Below, piece by piece: positions 1 through 8,001 of a stretch of 64,000 nt of DNA. Position 1 is the stretch's first letter. The number at the start of each line of letters is the position of its first letter. This DNA comes from Bradyrhizobium canariense (GTDB lineage: Bacteria > Pseudomonadota > Alphaproteobacteria > Rhizobiales > Xanthobacteraceae). The notes under the pieces are model-generated. The model searched no databases. It was not told the origin of the DNA and was given only the letters and a program-made list of their open reading frames with translations. The stretch spans positions 1 to 64,000 of the forward strand of contig NZ_JAFCKJ010000016.1 of NCBI RefSeq assembly GCF_018130465.1, given 5' to 3'. The translations under genes and the position numbers were made by a program.

Positions 1-1922
1 CACGCCGTCGAGGTCGCACGCAGGGTGGAGGTCGTCTCGTCCTGGATGCGCTGGCCGCCGAAGCTGTTGGCCCAGACCGTGATCGGCGCGGGATCGGTCC
101 AGAGACTGTGTGGTGCCTTGGTGAAGGGTCCGGCCTGCGCCGTCTCGGGCGCATAGGCTATCGCCATCATGTTGCTGCCGGCCGTGCCGCCACCGCTCAG
201 CCTGCCTTGCACCAGCGAGGACACGCCGCTGGTAAAATCCATCAGCGTACGATCCGTCTGCGCCAACGCGGTGGGATCGAATGTTGCGAGTGTGGTGCCG
301 GAAACGACCGAGGGACCGTTGAAGCTGCCGCCCGAGACATTGGTGTTGATGGTACCATTGAAGTTGATGAAAGTCGGCAGATTGACCGTCGTCAGCGAGG
401 AGACCCTGGCGTTGATCGGCGAAAGGCTCACGTTCACAACGTCATTGCCGAACCCGAAATCGACCACGCCGTTGATCTTCGAGCCGGGTAGCAGTGTCAG
501 CGTGTCAGCCGCACTCGACAGCTTGATCGCCGTGCCGCCAGTGCCGGTAATCGTGCCGGAGTTCGTGATCGCCGCCGCGCCCGCTGACGTAATGCCGAAG
601 TTGCCAGTGATTGTTCCGGAATTGTTGACGTTGGCATTGAATGCCAGAATACCCGCGCCATTGCTCGCCGTGGCTTGGACAAGGCCCGTATTGGTCACGT
701 TGGCTATGCTCGCGTTGATTGCGGCGCTAATCCCGATGATCGTGCCTGAATTATTGACGTTCCCAAGGCTCGCATTGACCCCGCGGCCGCCGGTAACGGT
801 CCCGGCGTTGTCGAGGTTGACGGTGGCGCCACTCAGGGCGAAACCGATCGGCGACGAAATCAGTCCCGTATTGGTTACGTTGACCGTCTCCGCAAAGATC
901 GCGACTCCCGTGCTGGAGATCCTGCCGCTGTTGACCACATTTGCGGTGCGGTTTGCGCGGATGCCGGCATCAGTTCCGGAGATCGTGCCGCTGTTGCGAA
1001 CGGTCGCGTTGCCGGAATCGGCATCGACGCCAACGCCGGTACTTCCGTCGGCGGCGATGATCCCGGCATTGTCGACGACTGCGGACGCACCGAAGACTGC
1101 GCTATTGTGTGCGATCACGGTGCCGCCGGCGAGGTTCGTCAGAACGACCTGGCCAGCAGCAATCCCGGTCGCCGCGGCTGAAATTTCACCCGCGTTGTCG
1201 ATCTGGACCTTGCCCGACGCATTGGAGGAGATGGCTACGCCGCTCGCATCCGTCGCGAATATTCTGCCGCCAAGGCCGTTGACGATGGTCGCCTCGCTTT
1301 CCACCGAGATCCCCGCCGCTTCTCCCGTGATGACGCCGGTATTCGAGCTTAGATTCAGCGTGGTTGCTGCGATTCCGATGGTGCCAGCGCCGACCCCGGC
1401 GATCGTGCCGGAATTGCTCACGTCAGCGGTGGCAGCCAAGATGCTGCTGCTATTGCTACCGCGGCCATTACTCACGATCGTGCCTGCGTTGGTGAGAACA
1501 AGTCCTTGCGCCGCGATGGCGTGAAATCCCGTGATCGTGGCACCGCTGAGATTGGAGACGGTCATTGTTACTCCGGAGATGCCCGCAGATCCGGATCCGT
1601 CGATCTTGCCCATATTGGCGAAGTCGCCATCGTTCCCGGTCGCAATGCCGAAGTCGCTTCCGTGAACGTTGGCACCGGCCTCAATCCTATAAGTATTGCT
1701 GTTATCGTTGTGGGTACCGTAGCCGGCGCTATTGCCCTGCTGCGTGTCGACGTCGCCCGAGCAGACGATCGTCGCGTTGCTGACAGGCGCCACCGGCGTG
1801 CAAGCGGCCTCGGCGCGCTCGACCGTGAGCAGCGGCGCAACCAAAATCGCCGGCACAAGAATGCGCATCGACCGCCACGCGAAACTCCATCGCGCAACTT
1901 CACCCAGACCCGTCACACTCAT
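1..1922 (-). CDS. Autotransporter adhesin, 5' part (C-terminal barrel cut by window edge)
   Basis: Predicted type V secreted surface protein. About 640 residues are in the window. The start is the ATG at 1922, preceded by GAGGA seven bases upstream; a second in-frame ATG at 1868 begins a compact hydrophobic signal peptide ending near AEA. The passenger is built of repeated short units rich in Asn, Gly, Ser and Thr (pattern N-S-G-T-I-x-N/G), typical of beta-helical autotransporters. At about 120-1 the sequence changes to W-A-N-S-F-G-G-Q-R, the usual beginning of the autotransporter beta-barrel domain, which continues outside the window. Long open frames on the opposite strand here are antisense shadows of the repeats. 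The family call is firm; the ligand is unknown. Confidence 0.8.
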   Translation of the reverse strand, partial: MSVTGLGEVARWSFAWRSMRILVPAILVAPLLTVERAEAACTPVAPVSNATIVCSGDVDTQQGNSAGYGTHNDNSNTYRIEAGANVHGSDFGIATGNDGDFANMGKIDGSGSAGISGVTMTVSNLSGATITGFHAIAAQGLVLTNAGTIVSNGRGSNSSSILAATADVSNSGTIAGVGAGTIGIAATTLNLSSNTGVITGEAAGISVESEATIVNGLGGRIFATDASGVAISSNASGKVQIDNAGEISAAATGIAAGQVVLTNLAGGTVIAHNSAVFGASAVVDNAGIIAADGSTGVGVDADSGNATVRNSGTISGTDAGIRANRTANVVNSGRISSTGVAIFAETVNVTNTGLISSPIGFALSGATVNLDNAGTVTGGRGVNASLGNVNNSGTIIGISAAINASIANVTNTGLVQATASNGAGILAFNANVNNSGTITGNFGITSAGAAAITNSGTITGTGGTAIKLSSAADTLTLLPGSKINGVVDFGFGNDVVNVSLSPINARVSSLTTVNLPTFINFNGTINTNVSGGSFNGPSVVSGTTLATFDPTALAQTDRTLMDFTSGVSSLVQGRLSGGGTAGSNMMAIAYAPETAQAGPFTKAPHSLWTDPAPITVWANSFGGQRIQDETTSTLRATSTA

Positions 1923-2151
1923 TCCCAGTTCCTCGGTCGCCGTCGTCACGCCCCACCGGCGCACAGGCAAATAATCGCCAGCCTCCTCCAATCGGAGGAG
2001 GTTGGCTGACGCGAATTGGATTCGCTGGACGCCAAGGTAGAAAGGATCGTCGCTTCCGACTTGGACGGCAGCGACCGGGTCGCGGCTCAGAACGAACCGA
2101 TGCTGTTTCGTGCAGTACTGATGCAGCGTTGCGACATTGTCACCGGGACGC

Positions 2152-2400
2152 TCACGCCTGGTCCCAGCCGACCCTCTCCGCATTCTCCGACCAGACGGCG
2201 GCGCGATAGATCTCGCGCCCGCTATTGTCCCGCACGCGGATCCAGGCGTCGCGATCACGCAGATCGTTGCGCCAGACGAACAGATGGCTCGCCATCTCGT
2301 TGGCCACCACGAATGTTGCTTCCGCGCATTCGAACACCATGCCGCCGGGGTCGATCTTCACGACATTGTCGACCATGAGGTCGAAGAAAAAGCGACGCAT
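2152..2400 (-). CDS. DUF6894-like small protein
   Basis: 82-residue soluble protein beginning MRRFFFDL. The N-terminal R-x-F-F-F-D pattern and the size fit the small DUF6894-type proteins common in Bradyrhizobium; this is from memory of the family and its function is unknown. A GGAG lies seven bases before the ATG. It stands alone, 45 bases downstream of the DUF3455 gene on the same strand, so it could be its distal cistron. Confidence 0.55.
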   Translation of the reverse strand: MRRFFFDLMVDNVVKIDPGGMVFECAEATFVVANEMASHLFVWRNDLRDRDAWIRVRDNSGREIYRAAVWSENAERVGWDQA

Positions 2401-2445
2401 TCAACACTCCGGCTGACGACGACGCACGCAGCGCTGCATCATGAT

Positions 2446-2970
2446 CTACTCCGCGCGCCAGAAGACGTAGTCGGCCGAATACGGCGCGCTGCGATAGGCG
2501 CCGGCCTGTTCGCACGGACCGCGCACCAAGCCACCTTGCGTGTTGATGCGCTGGACATGAGTGACGCCGTCGAGCAGGCCATTGCCGGTCTGCGCGAGCA
2601 CCTTGAACTTCAGCCACGGAAGATCGTCCGTGGTGCGGCCGGCGATGCGGGCGACGATCCTGGCCTTCACCAGGCTGCCGTCCTTGTGCTCCCAGACCAG
2701 TGTGCTGGCGTCGACGGTCTCCCAATGCAACGCTGCATAGTGGCGGCCGACCGAGTTACCACCGTCGATCAAGGTCGCCACCGGCTCTCGCGGCTGCCAA
2801 GCCAGCTGGTTCGCGCCGGCGGCCTGGCATTCGTAGATCTGGGCGCCCTCGGCATGGAGCGAGGTGCCGGGGATCTCCCCGGGAACCCTGATCTCGTCGG
2901 GCATTCCCGCGAGGGCCGAAGAGCCATATAGGCCCGCAACAATGAAGCCGCGGCACAACGCCTTGGTCAT
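2446..2970 (-). CDS. Secreted DUF3455 domain protein
   Basis: 174-residue protein when started at the ATG at 2970. That start gives an N-terminal signal peptide ending near SALAG, whereas upstream in-frame codons would add a charged, unlikely extension overlapping the AraC gene. Family signatures visible are G-A-Q-I-Y-E-C near residue 45, A-x-L-I-D-G-G, H-Y-A-A, a P-W-L-K-F-K segment, T-H-V-Q-R-I-N-T-Q-G-G, and a final Y-S-A-D-Y-V-F-W. This is the layout of DUF3455 proteins, which are extracytoplasmic and of unknown function. The two cysteines at Y-E-C and G-P-C-E could form a disulphide. Confidence 0.75.
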   Translation of the reverse strand: MTKALCRGFIVAGLYGSSALAGMPDEIRVPGEIPGTSLHAEGAQIYECQAAGANQLAWQPREPVATLIDGGNSVGRHYAALHWETVDASTLVWEHKDGSLVKARIVARIAGRTTDDLPWLKFKVLAQTGNGLLDGVTHVQRINTQGGLVRGPCEQAGAYRSAPYSADYVFWRAE

Positions 2971-3049
2971 GGCTTCGCAATCAAGGATCAATGTCAAATC
3001 CCCGTTTCCTGGTGAAATCGGCCGATGGTTGAAATTCAGTCGCGCACGG

Positions 3050-4021
3050 TCACGGCATGTCACCACTCCTGACATCACTCGGCGTCGCGCCATAGGTTCG
3101 CCGGAAGCAGCGGTTGAAATAAGAGAGATCGCCGAAGCCGACATCGTAGGCGATCGAGCTCACCGTTCGCTCGGCGTATCCGGGTTCCCGCAACATGCGA
3201 TGGGCGCGCTTGACGCGTTGTTCGATCAGGAAGGACGAGAACGTCTTGCCGTCGGCCTCGAACAGGCGCTGGAGATAGCGCGGCGTCACGCCGAGTTCCT
3301 GGGCGACCGTGGCCACCGACAGGTCCTGCCGCCAGCAATTGTTGGCGATGGAGACTTTCGCCTTTTGCAGCCGTGCCGCCTTGACGCCGCGCCGCCCGGC
3401 CAGCTCCCGCGGCTCGTTGGTGGCACCGAGGACGATTGCCAGAAGATCGTGCAGATGTCCGACCCCGAGCTGCCGCAAATTGGGCGTCTCGAACGCCTTC
3501 TCTCGCACCATGGTCTCCGCGTAGTTGACCAGCAATCGAAGTCCCGTTGAGCTCTCGGGCATGACACGCATCACGGCGTCATCGACGTCCACGATCATCG
3601 GCGCCAGCACGCGTCTCGGCACGCGCAGCGAGAAACAGCTGCCCAGCGACAATCGCTCGAACGTCGTGACGTCCTCCGCGCTCGTCAGGACCGCCTGTCC
3701 TGCATGAAGGTTCAGATCGTGTCCTCGCTCGGATATCCCAAGCACGCCAGATCGATTCACGATCAGGGCCAGGCTGTCGTCGCCATCGGCAACCAGCTGC
3801 TTGGTGCGAATGACCCGCGCGCCGCACAATCCTCCGATCAGCAACTGGGCTTCCGGCAAGACGTGGGACGTGAAGCTCGCTGCGAACGGCTTGCCTTCCC
3901 TCGCCTCGACCTCCGCCTTCAACACCCCGCGGCAATAGAAATCGCGAAGCAGCGGGACACGCTCGTTTTCGGGAATGTCGTTCGTTGAAACGTTGAGAAC
4001 GGAAAAATCAAACTGGTTCAC
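3050..4021 (-). CDS. AraC-family transcriptional regulator
   Basis: 323-residue regulator. The first 200 residues resemble the AraC-binding-like (AraC-N/cupin-type) sensor domain. The last 100 carry two helix-turn-helix motifs: D-L-S-V-A-T-V-A-Q-E-L-G-V-T-P-R-Y-L-Q-R-L-F and the signature F-G-D-L-S-Y-F-N-R-C-F-R-R-T-Y-G-A-T-P-S-D-V-R. Translation starts at a GTG preceded by a strong GGAGGG. It overlaps no real gene. The downstream DUF3455 gene is 79 bases away on the same strand and could be its target; the ligand is unknown. Confidence 0.85.
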   Translation of the reverse strand: MNQFDFSVLNVSTNDIPENERVPLLRDFYCRGVLKAEVEAREGKPFAASFTSHVLPEAQLLIGGLCGARVIRTKQLVADGDDSLALIVNRSGVLGISERGHDLNLHAGQAVLTSAEDVTTFERLSLGSCFSLRVPRRVLAPMIVDVDDAVMRVMPESSTGLRLLVNYAETMVREKAFETPNLRQLGVGHLHDLLAIVLGATNEPRELAGRRGVKAARLQKAKVSIANNCWRQDLSVATVAQELGVTPRYLQRLFEADGKTFSSFLIEQRVKRAHRMLREPGYAERTVSSIAYDVGFGDLSYFNRCFRRTYGATPSDVRSGDMP

Positions 4022-4135
4022 TGCAATCCCTCCAACCGACGAGCAGGTCCGGCCACACGCTGTCGTTTCCTCACACTCGCGGTCGATGCCGTCGCGGCAT
4101 CGCTTCGCGGCGCTTGCTGCTCTTCACTTTATCTG

Positions 4136-4172
4136 GGACGCGATATACGAAAGTATCAAATGACTCGCGTCC
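4136..4172. repeat. Inverted repeat between the LuxR and AraC genes
   Basis: Arms GGACGCGA and TCGCGTCC (8 of 8 paired) around a 21-base AT-richer loop that itself contains GATA and TATC half-sites. It lies downstream of the LuxR gene and about 115 bases upstream of the araC-type GTG. It may be a transcription attenuator/terminator or a regulator site; there is no T-tract, so intrinsic termination is doubtful. Confidence 0.35.
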
Positions 4173-4252
4173 TGCATTCGGAGGACACGAGAGCTTGGCT
4201 CATCACAATGGATTGAGATTGCGGCACATACCGGCGAACCATGTGAAATGGA

Positions 4253-5410
4253 TCACACGGCGTCGTCACCGCCGTTCGTTCGCCGCGCGAATGGAACGGC
4301 AAAGCCGGTGGCGATCTTGACCAGATCGGCCTGCCTGCCGGCGCCGGTCTTCTCGAACAGGCGGCCGAGATGCGTCTTCACCGTCGTTTCAGCGATGCCG
4401 AGCTTTGCCGCAATGTCGGGAACGCCGCCAATCTCGACAATGGCCATCAATACGCGCAGTTCGGACGGTGTCAGCCTGAAGGCCGCTGCGATCGCATCGG
4501 CTGCCAGCCATGTCGCCGCCGAGGCCTTCTGAACGAAGAGCACCGTAGCTGCAGCATCTCGCGATAGACTGCGATCGCGCTTCAGGGGAAAAGCGTGGAG
4601 CAGATAGTGCTGCCCATCAACTGACGTCGCAAGCTCGATCTGACGGCGGGCAGTGGAACGAGTTTCGCTGCCTGCATCGATTTCGCACAGACCGCGGAAT
4701 ATTTTGTCGGTCTGGGTGTTTCGGGCCACGATCCGATCGCCGACCATCGCGAGCAGGTTGCCATCGGCGAACAGCCCGCGGCATGCTGCGTTCGCATGCA
4801 CGACCCTGCCATCTGCGTCGAGCAGGCAGATCGCCGTGCTCAGCCCATCGAGGACATCGGCAAGGTCGTCCACGGTATGCGAGCGTGCCCTGATCTGCCG
4901 GCCCATGATCCTGGAGCGCTGGAGGTGCGGAGCAAGCAGCCGCATGCGCTCACGCATCGGCTCGTCAACGGTTCCGCGCGATCGGTGGCGCAACACCTGC
5001 AGGATCGTGGTGCGCGCGTCCGACTTCTCGAGTGCAACGGTTGCAAGGTCTATCGCCCCTTGCGGTTCCACCCACTCGCGATAGAAGCTCGTTGCCAGGA
5101 AATCCGCACGAGGCATGATGTCGGCTACGCCGATCGTCTGCTCCGCCGCGAGCGTGAGATGACGATCGAGCAGAGGGTCGAGCTCCACATATCGGTCGCG
5201 ATAAAGCTGGCGGAAGCGGGATTCGGTGCCAAAATGCTGATGGATCTCGATCGAGAGCCTGGCTGAGTCCCTGGACAGGATGGTCGCGGCACATCCGCCG
5301 ACGAAATGCGAAACCTGCTCCAGCGCCCCGCTGCGCAGCGCGGGATCGACCGCCGCGTCGTAGATATCGCCGACGAGGGACGAGAACCGATTTGCGTGGA
5401 GGATCGTCAT
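4253..5410 (-). CDS. LuxR-type HTH transcriptional regulator
   Basis: 385-residue protein. The C-terminal 65 residues form a LuxR/GerE helix-turn-helix: L-T-P-S-E-L-R-V-L at about 317, then I-A-A-K-L-G-I-A-E-T-T-V-K-T-H-L-G-R-L-F-E-K-T-G-A-G-R-Q-A-D-L-V. The N-terminal 300 residues look like the PAS-related sensor found in many proteobacterial orphan LuxR proteins; no phosphoacceptor receiver domain and no autoinducer-binding Trp/Tyr pattern stands out. No luxI homologue is in the window, so it is an orphan regulator. A plausible promoter with an adjacent CGTTGCAACG palindrome lies upstream, compatible with self-regulation. Confidence 0.85.
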   Translation of the reverse strand: MTILHANRFSSLVGDIYDAAVDPALRSGALEQVSHFVGGCAATILSRDSARLSIEIHQHFGTESRFRQLYRDRYVELDPLLDRHLTLAAEQTIGVADIMPRADFLATSFYREWVEPQGAIDLATVALEKSDARTTILQVLRHRSRGTVDEPMRERMRLLAPHLQRSRIMGRQIRARSHTVDDLADVLDGLSTAICLLDADGRVVHANAACRGLFADGNLLAMVGDRIVARNTQTDKIFRGLCEIDAGSETRSTARRQIELATSVDGQHYLLHAFPLKRDRSLSRDAAATVLFVQKASAATWLAADAIAAAFRLTPSELRVLMAIVEIGGVPDIAAKLGIAETTVKTHLGRLFEKTGAGRQADLVKIATGFAVPFARRTNGGDDAV

Positions 5411-5540
5411 TGGCCGGACGACGCTATCTGCGTATGGCCCGCGCGCGCGCCAGAGATTGCGATCCGGGAAATGGCGGAGGAGACGGGCCGGTCAATCGCC
5501 CCCTTCGACGCGGAGAAAACGTTGCAACGAAATGCTGGAA

Positions 5541-5569
5541 TATCGAACATCGTCCTTGCGTAACGTCAA
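5541..5569 (-). promoter_or_regulatory. Candidate promoter of the LuxR regulator gene
   Basis: Reverse-strand TTGACG (5569-5564) and TCGATA (5546-5541) separated by 17 bases, giving a start near 5534 and a 120-base leader before the ATG at 5410. The alphaproteobacterial -35 consensus TTGACG is perfect; the -10 is weak. Confidence 0.35.
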
Positions 5570-5634
5570 CCGCAGGATGCGGCTTGGACGTTTTCGCCAA
5601 AGACTAGGATAAATGCGAACAGCGCGCGGACTGT

Positions 5635-5663
5635 GTGCGATGAGTCACGCGTGCGATGAGTCA
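5635..5663. repeat. Direct repeat GTGCGATGAGTCA (two copies)
   Basis: Two identical 13-base copies with a 16-base period, in the region between two same-strand genes. The TGAGTCA core is itself a near-palindrome, so it may be a tandem operator. No regulator can be assigned. Confidence 0.4.
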
Positions 5664-5729
5664 GGCGACGGCGCGCTGCGGAATCTTGTCACCACCGATC
5701 CCGCCGGCCTCGCAGCTTGCTCCGGCAAC

Positions 5730-6242
5730 TTACTTGCGATTCTCCTCGCAGAATTTCAGCGCCGCCAGCGCTTCGCCGGCACGCGGCACCTGCATCTCGA
5801 TGCTGTCGTCGTCATCGTCCTCGAAATCGAGCGAGAGACGCTTGGCCTTGGACAGCCGGTCCATCATGGACTGATCGTATTCGAAGATGCCCCGCACGGT
5901 GGTCTTGTCCATGACCTCCCACTTCGCCTTCTTCATGATATCGGCGTCATCGGTGCCGACATCGGCCCGGAGGATCTCGCCGACCTTGTCCCACTCCCAG
6001 CCGTCATAGATCATCACAATGACGATAGCCTTTTCGGAATAGGTGATGACGATGACGTAGTCCCGGTTCTCGTCTTCCTTGTCCTTGTAGCCACGGCTCG
6101 CGTTGCAATGCGCGTCCTGCGTGCGCTTCTCGATGGTCCAGTCGCCGACCTTGGATTGTTGCGCCTGCACCGGTCTCGCGGTCAAAGCGACTGCGCTCAA
6201 GGCGCCGGCCAGCAACCCGGCGGCGAGAAGAGATCGTTTCAT
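5730..6242 (-). CDS. Secreted hypothetical protein
   Basis: 170-residue protein from the ATG at 6242. It has a clear signal peptide (MKRSLLAAGLLAG... ending near VQAQ) and a mature part starting V-G-D-W-T-I-E-K-R, a beginning shared by several small periplasmic proteins of rhizobia. There is a run of acidic residues (E-D-D-D-D-D) near residue 145 and two cysteines, one early in the mature protein and one near the end. An upstream in-frame codon would put 19 residues before the signal peptide and is less likely. I do not recognise a function. Confidence 0.65.
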   Translation of the reverse strand: MKRSLLAAGLLAGALSAVALTARPVQAQQSKVGDWTIEKRTQDAHCNASRGYKDKEDENRDYVIVITYSEKAIVIVMIYDGWEWDKVGEILRADVGTDDADIMKKAKWEVMDKTTVRGIFEYDQSMMDRLSKAKRLSLDFEDDDDDSIEMQVPRAGEALAALKFCEENRK

Positions 6243-6333
6243 GTCAGCCTCCAGCGTGTTCCCCGGGCCGAGATGACCACCTCTGCCGGTGACCCGCAAG
6301 AGCTTCAGGCGCCTGTGTAGAGCTCCGCCGGCC

Positions 6334-6780
6334 CTACTCCCGCCGCGGCACGATCGCGATCGGGGTGAAGGTGTAAACCTCCTCGCCGCTCTGGTTGAAC
6401 ATCGTCCATTTCACCAGTGCGATGCCTTGCGGCTTCGACTTCGACGGCGTCAAGCTCATGACCTCCCCGACCAGATGCAGGCGGTCATCGGGCCGTACCG
6501 GGATGGTCCAGCGCAGCCCGTCGACGCCGGCACCGATCAGCGGATGCGGGCCGAAGGGGCGGGTCTGGATCGCAAGGTTCATGGCGATCGCGGCGGTGTG
6601 CCATCCCGAGGCAGCGAGCCCCCTGAAAAGGGTCTGCTTGGCGGCTTCGTGGTCGAGATGCATCGGCTGCGGATCGAACTCGGCCGCGAACCGCTTGATG
6701 TCGGCCTCGGTGACGTGAACTTCGGGGGATTTGAACTGCATTCCAATGGTGAGATCGTCGAACCACTCGACCTGCGCCAT
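6334..6780 (-). CDS. MaoC-like acyl dehydratase (hotdog fold)
   Basis: 148-residue single-domain hotdog protein from the ATG at 6780 (an ATG at 6795 is also possible). The hydratase-2 signature is seen: V-T-E-A-D-I-K-R-F-A-A-E-F-D-P-Q-P-M-H-L-D followed by A-A-K-Q-T-L-F-R-G-L-A-A-S-G-W-H-T. The Asp and His of the D-P-x-x-x-H motif are the expected catalytic pair of R-specific enoyl-CoA hydratases. It stands alone, 91 bases from the next gene, so the acyl substrate cannot be inferred from context. Confidence 0.8.
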   Translation of the reverse strand: MAQVEWFDDLTIGMQFKSPEVHVTEADIKRFAAEFDPQPMHLDHEAAKQTLFRGLAASGWHTAAIAMNLAIQTRPFGPHPLIGAGVDGLRWTIPVRPDDRLHLVGEVMSLTPSKSKPQGIALVKWTMFNQSGEEVYTFTPIAIVPRRE

Positions 6781-6968
6781 GATTTCGCCTCGCAATGTGA
6801 TGCGCCGCCTCGCGGCTCACAGGATTGAGCAAGAGCGGGATGTAGCGGCTCCGCAGCGCACAAACCAGCCCGGGGGGCCTCCACGAAACCCGTTTCCCGA
6901 TGCGACGAAACACGCCTGAAACAGATGGTCGGTTAACTGGTCGTCAAAATCATACAGGGACGGCCACC

Positions 6969-7052
6969 ATGCAATTCTTCCTCGACCTGATCTGGGATTA
7001 TTCCTGCTGTCAGCACCTCGTCGCCCTGCCGCCGCAGGAGGACGAGCTATGA
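6969..7052 (+). CDS. Micro-protein, first of an overlapping pair
   Basis: 27-codon open frame MQFFLDLIWDY...QEDEL with an AGGGA eight bases before the ATG. Its stop overlaps the start of the next frame as ATGA. It has an amphipathic N-terminus and an acidic tail. The good ribosome site and coupling to a second small frame support expression; no family is recognised. It is too short for routine gene calling. Confidence 0.4.
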   Translation: MQFFLDLIWDYSCCQHLVALPPQEDEL

Positions 7053-7138
7053 TCGAGCTGATCTCGGCCCTGCTCGCGCTTTGCAGCATCGGCGTTTTTG
7101 CGGCGCACGCGGTGGATGCCTATCGCACCACACACTGA
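7049..7138 (+). CDS. Single-span membrane micro-protein
   Basis: 29-residue protein MIELISALLALCSIGV... with one hydrophobic segment (residues 3-20) and a short polar tail ending in AYRTTH. An AGGAGG sits seven bases before the ATG, inside the preceding frame, and the start overlaps that frame's stop by four bases. This is the organisation of a translationally coupled bicistron. Function unknown; similar one-helix proteins occur in Bradyrhizobium. Confidence 0.5.
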   Translation: MIELISALLALCSIGVFAAHAVDAYRTTH

Positions 7139-7148
7139 ACGCCTCGCC

Positions 7149-7571
7149 CTAGAACGGCCGCCGGTAGAAGTGCTCCGAATGCGTTGCCGGCGGAAACCTG
7201 TTGGCGAGTGCGAGCGCGCCCCTCTCATCCGTCTCGAGCGCGATCTTCTGTGCGAGCATCACGTCGCCCGGGACGAGAAAGCCTGACGGGACGAAGCACC
7301 ACCCCATCGTCGCATTTCCGGCCTCGTCGATCTCATGGACATTGGCGGCCGTGCCATAATGGATGCGATAGGTCTTGCCGGTATCGCAGCCGACGACATC
7401 GAAATACCGGTGCTGCTCGAATTGCGTGCGCTGCGCCGGCGACAGCCATTCGGCCAGAAGCCGGCGGCCGCGGGCATCCGGCGTGTTCTCGCCGAAGAAG
7501 CGCCGATAGAGTTCGCGTAGCGCATGCAGACGCGCACGCGCCGGCGCGCGGAGCCAGACTGCCGCGATCAT
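7149..7571 (-). CDS. Conserved hypothetical protein
   Basis: 140-residue soluble protein. The C-terminal half contains a segment M-G-W-C-F-V-P-S-G-F-L-V-P-G-D-V-M-L-A-Q-K-I-A-L-E that I recall from several uncharacterised Bradyrhizobium proteins; the N-terminal half is Arg-rich and helical. It begins at an ATG 12 bases downstream of the small gene at 7584-7805 and is likely co-transcribed with it. No catalytic motif is evident. Confidence 0.65.
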   Translation of the reverse strand: MIAAVWLRAPARARLHALRELYRRFFGENTPDARGRRLLAEWLSPAQRTQFEQHRYFDVVGCDTGKTYRIHYGTAANVHEIDEAGNATMGWCFVPSGFLVPGDVMLAQKIALETDERGALALANRFPPATHSEHFYRRPF

Positions 7572-7583
7572 GAGCAGCTCAGA

Positions 7584-7805
7584 TCAACCGCCGACCAGGC
7601 GGGGATAGAACAGCGTTTCCTCCACGGTCGGGTCGAACGATCGGATCCGGGTGACTTCGCCAGGTCCGGTTCGCAGCGCGGCGGTGAAGCCCGCTCCAGT
7701 CAGCTCCCGAAAGCGCCGTTCGGCCCGCGCCAGCGCTTCGGCATTGCCAGGATCAAACTCGTGGCGCGTGTCGCCAGTCTGGTCCATCACGATCTGGGTT
7801 GCCAT
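7584..7805 (-). CDS. Small conserved hypothetical protein
   Basis: 73-residue protein starting MATQIVMDQTGDTRHEFD; the ATG at 7805 was chosen because the residues upstream are low-complexity and lack a ribosome site. It continues with E-A-L-A-R-A-E-R-R-F-R-E-L-T-G-A-G-F-T-A-A and a tail F-D-P-T-V-E-E-T-L-F-Y-P-R-L-V-G-G. This resembles a small family seen repeatedly in Bradyrhizobium genomes; function unknown. Probably an operon with the 140-residue gene immediately downstream. Confidence 0.65.
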   Translation of the reverse strand: MATQIVMDQTGDTRHEFDPGNAEALARAERRFRELTGAGFTAALRTGPGEVTRIRSFDPTVEETLFYPRLVGG

Positions 7806-7910
7806 GTTGAGTCTCCTCATGCCCAGCCCTGTCCGATCAAAGCAAACCTCGTGCCGTCGGTTCCCGTTGGCAACAACTTTCTCTTGTCGGCCCATCACGC
7901 CTTGCTGAGC

Positions 7911-7975
7911 AAGAGCGTTTTCGAGCGAAGTGGATGCCGGTTCGCGTCAAGAAAACGCATCAAAACAAGAATCGA
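7911..7975. repeat. Dispersed rhizobial palindromic repeat
   Basis: Inverted arms GCGTTTTC (7915-7922) and GAAAACGC (7951-7958) around a sequence containing G-A-A-G-T-G-G-A-T and GGTTCGCGTCAAG, followed by CATCAAAACAAGAATCGAG. From memory, near-identical copies are scattered through Bradyrhizobium and Rhodopseudomonas intergenic regions. Confidence 0.6.
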
Positions 7976-7998
7976 GAGCCCCGTTCGAAACGGGGCTC
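7976..7998 (-). terminator. Terminator of the transglycosylase gene
   Basis: Perfect 10-bp stem (GAGCCCCGTT / AACGGGGCTC) with a three-base loop, three bases past the stop codon of the reverse-strand gene at 8002-8820. On that strand it is followed by a T-enriched stretch (GATTCTTGTTTTG), consistent with intrinsic termination. Confidence 0.6.
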
Positions 7999-8001
7999 GC
8001 G

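Larger units (their letters stand above)
5411..5729. other. Intergenic region upstream of the LuxR gene
   Basis: 319 bases with no convincing gene. It contains a candidate LuxR-gene promoter on the reverse strand (TTGACG at 5569-5564, 17-base spacer, TCGATA at 5546-5541), a perfect 10-bp palindrome CGTTGCAACG at 5520-5529 just downstream of the inferred start, and a direct repeat GTGCGATGAGTCA at 5635-5647 and 5651-5663. Confidence 0.45.

Noticed and set aside
169-1524. 451-codon forward open frame in the first 1.5 kb
   Set aside because: It is the antisense of the autotransporter passenger; Val/Pro/Leu-rich low-complexity translation is what N-S-G-T-I repeats give when read backwards.
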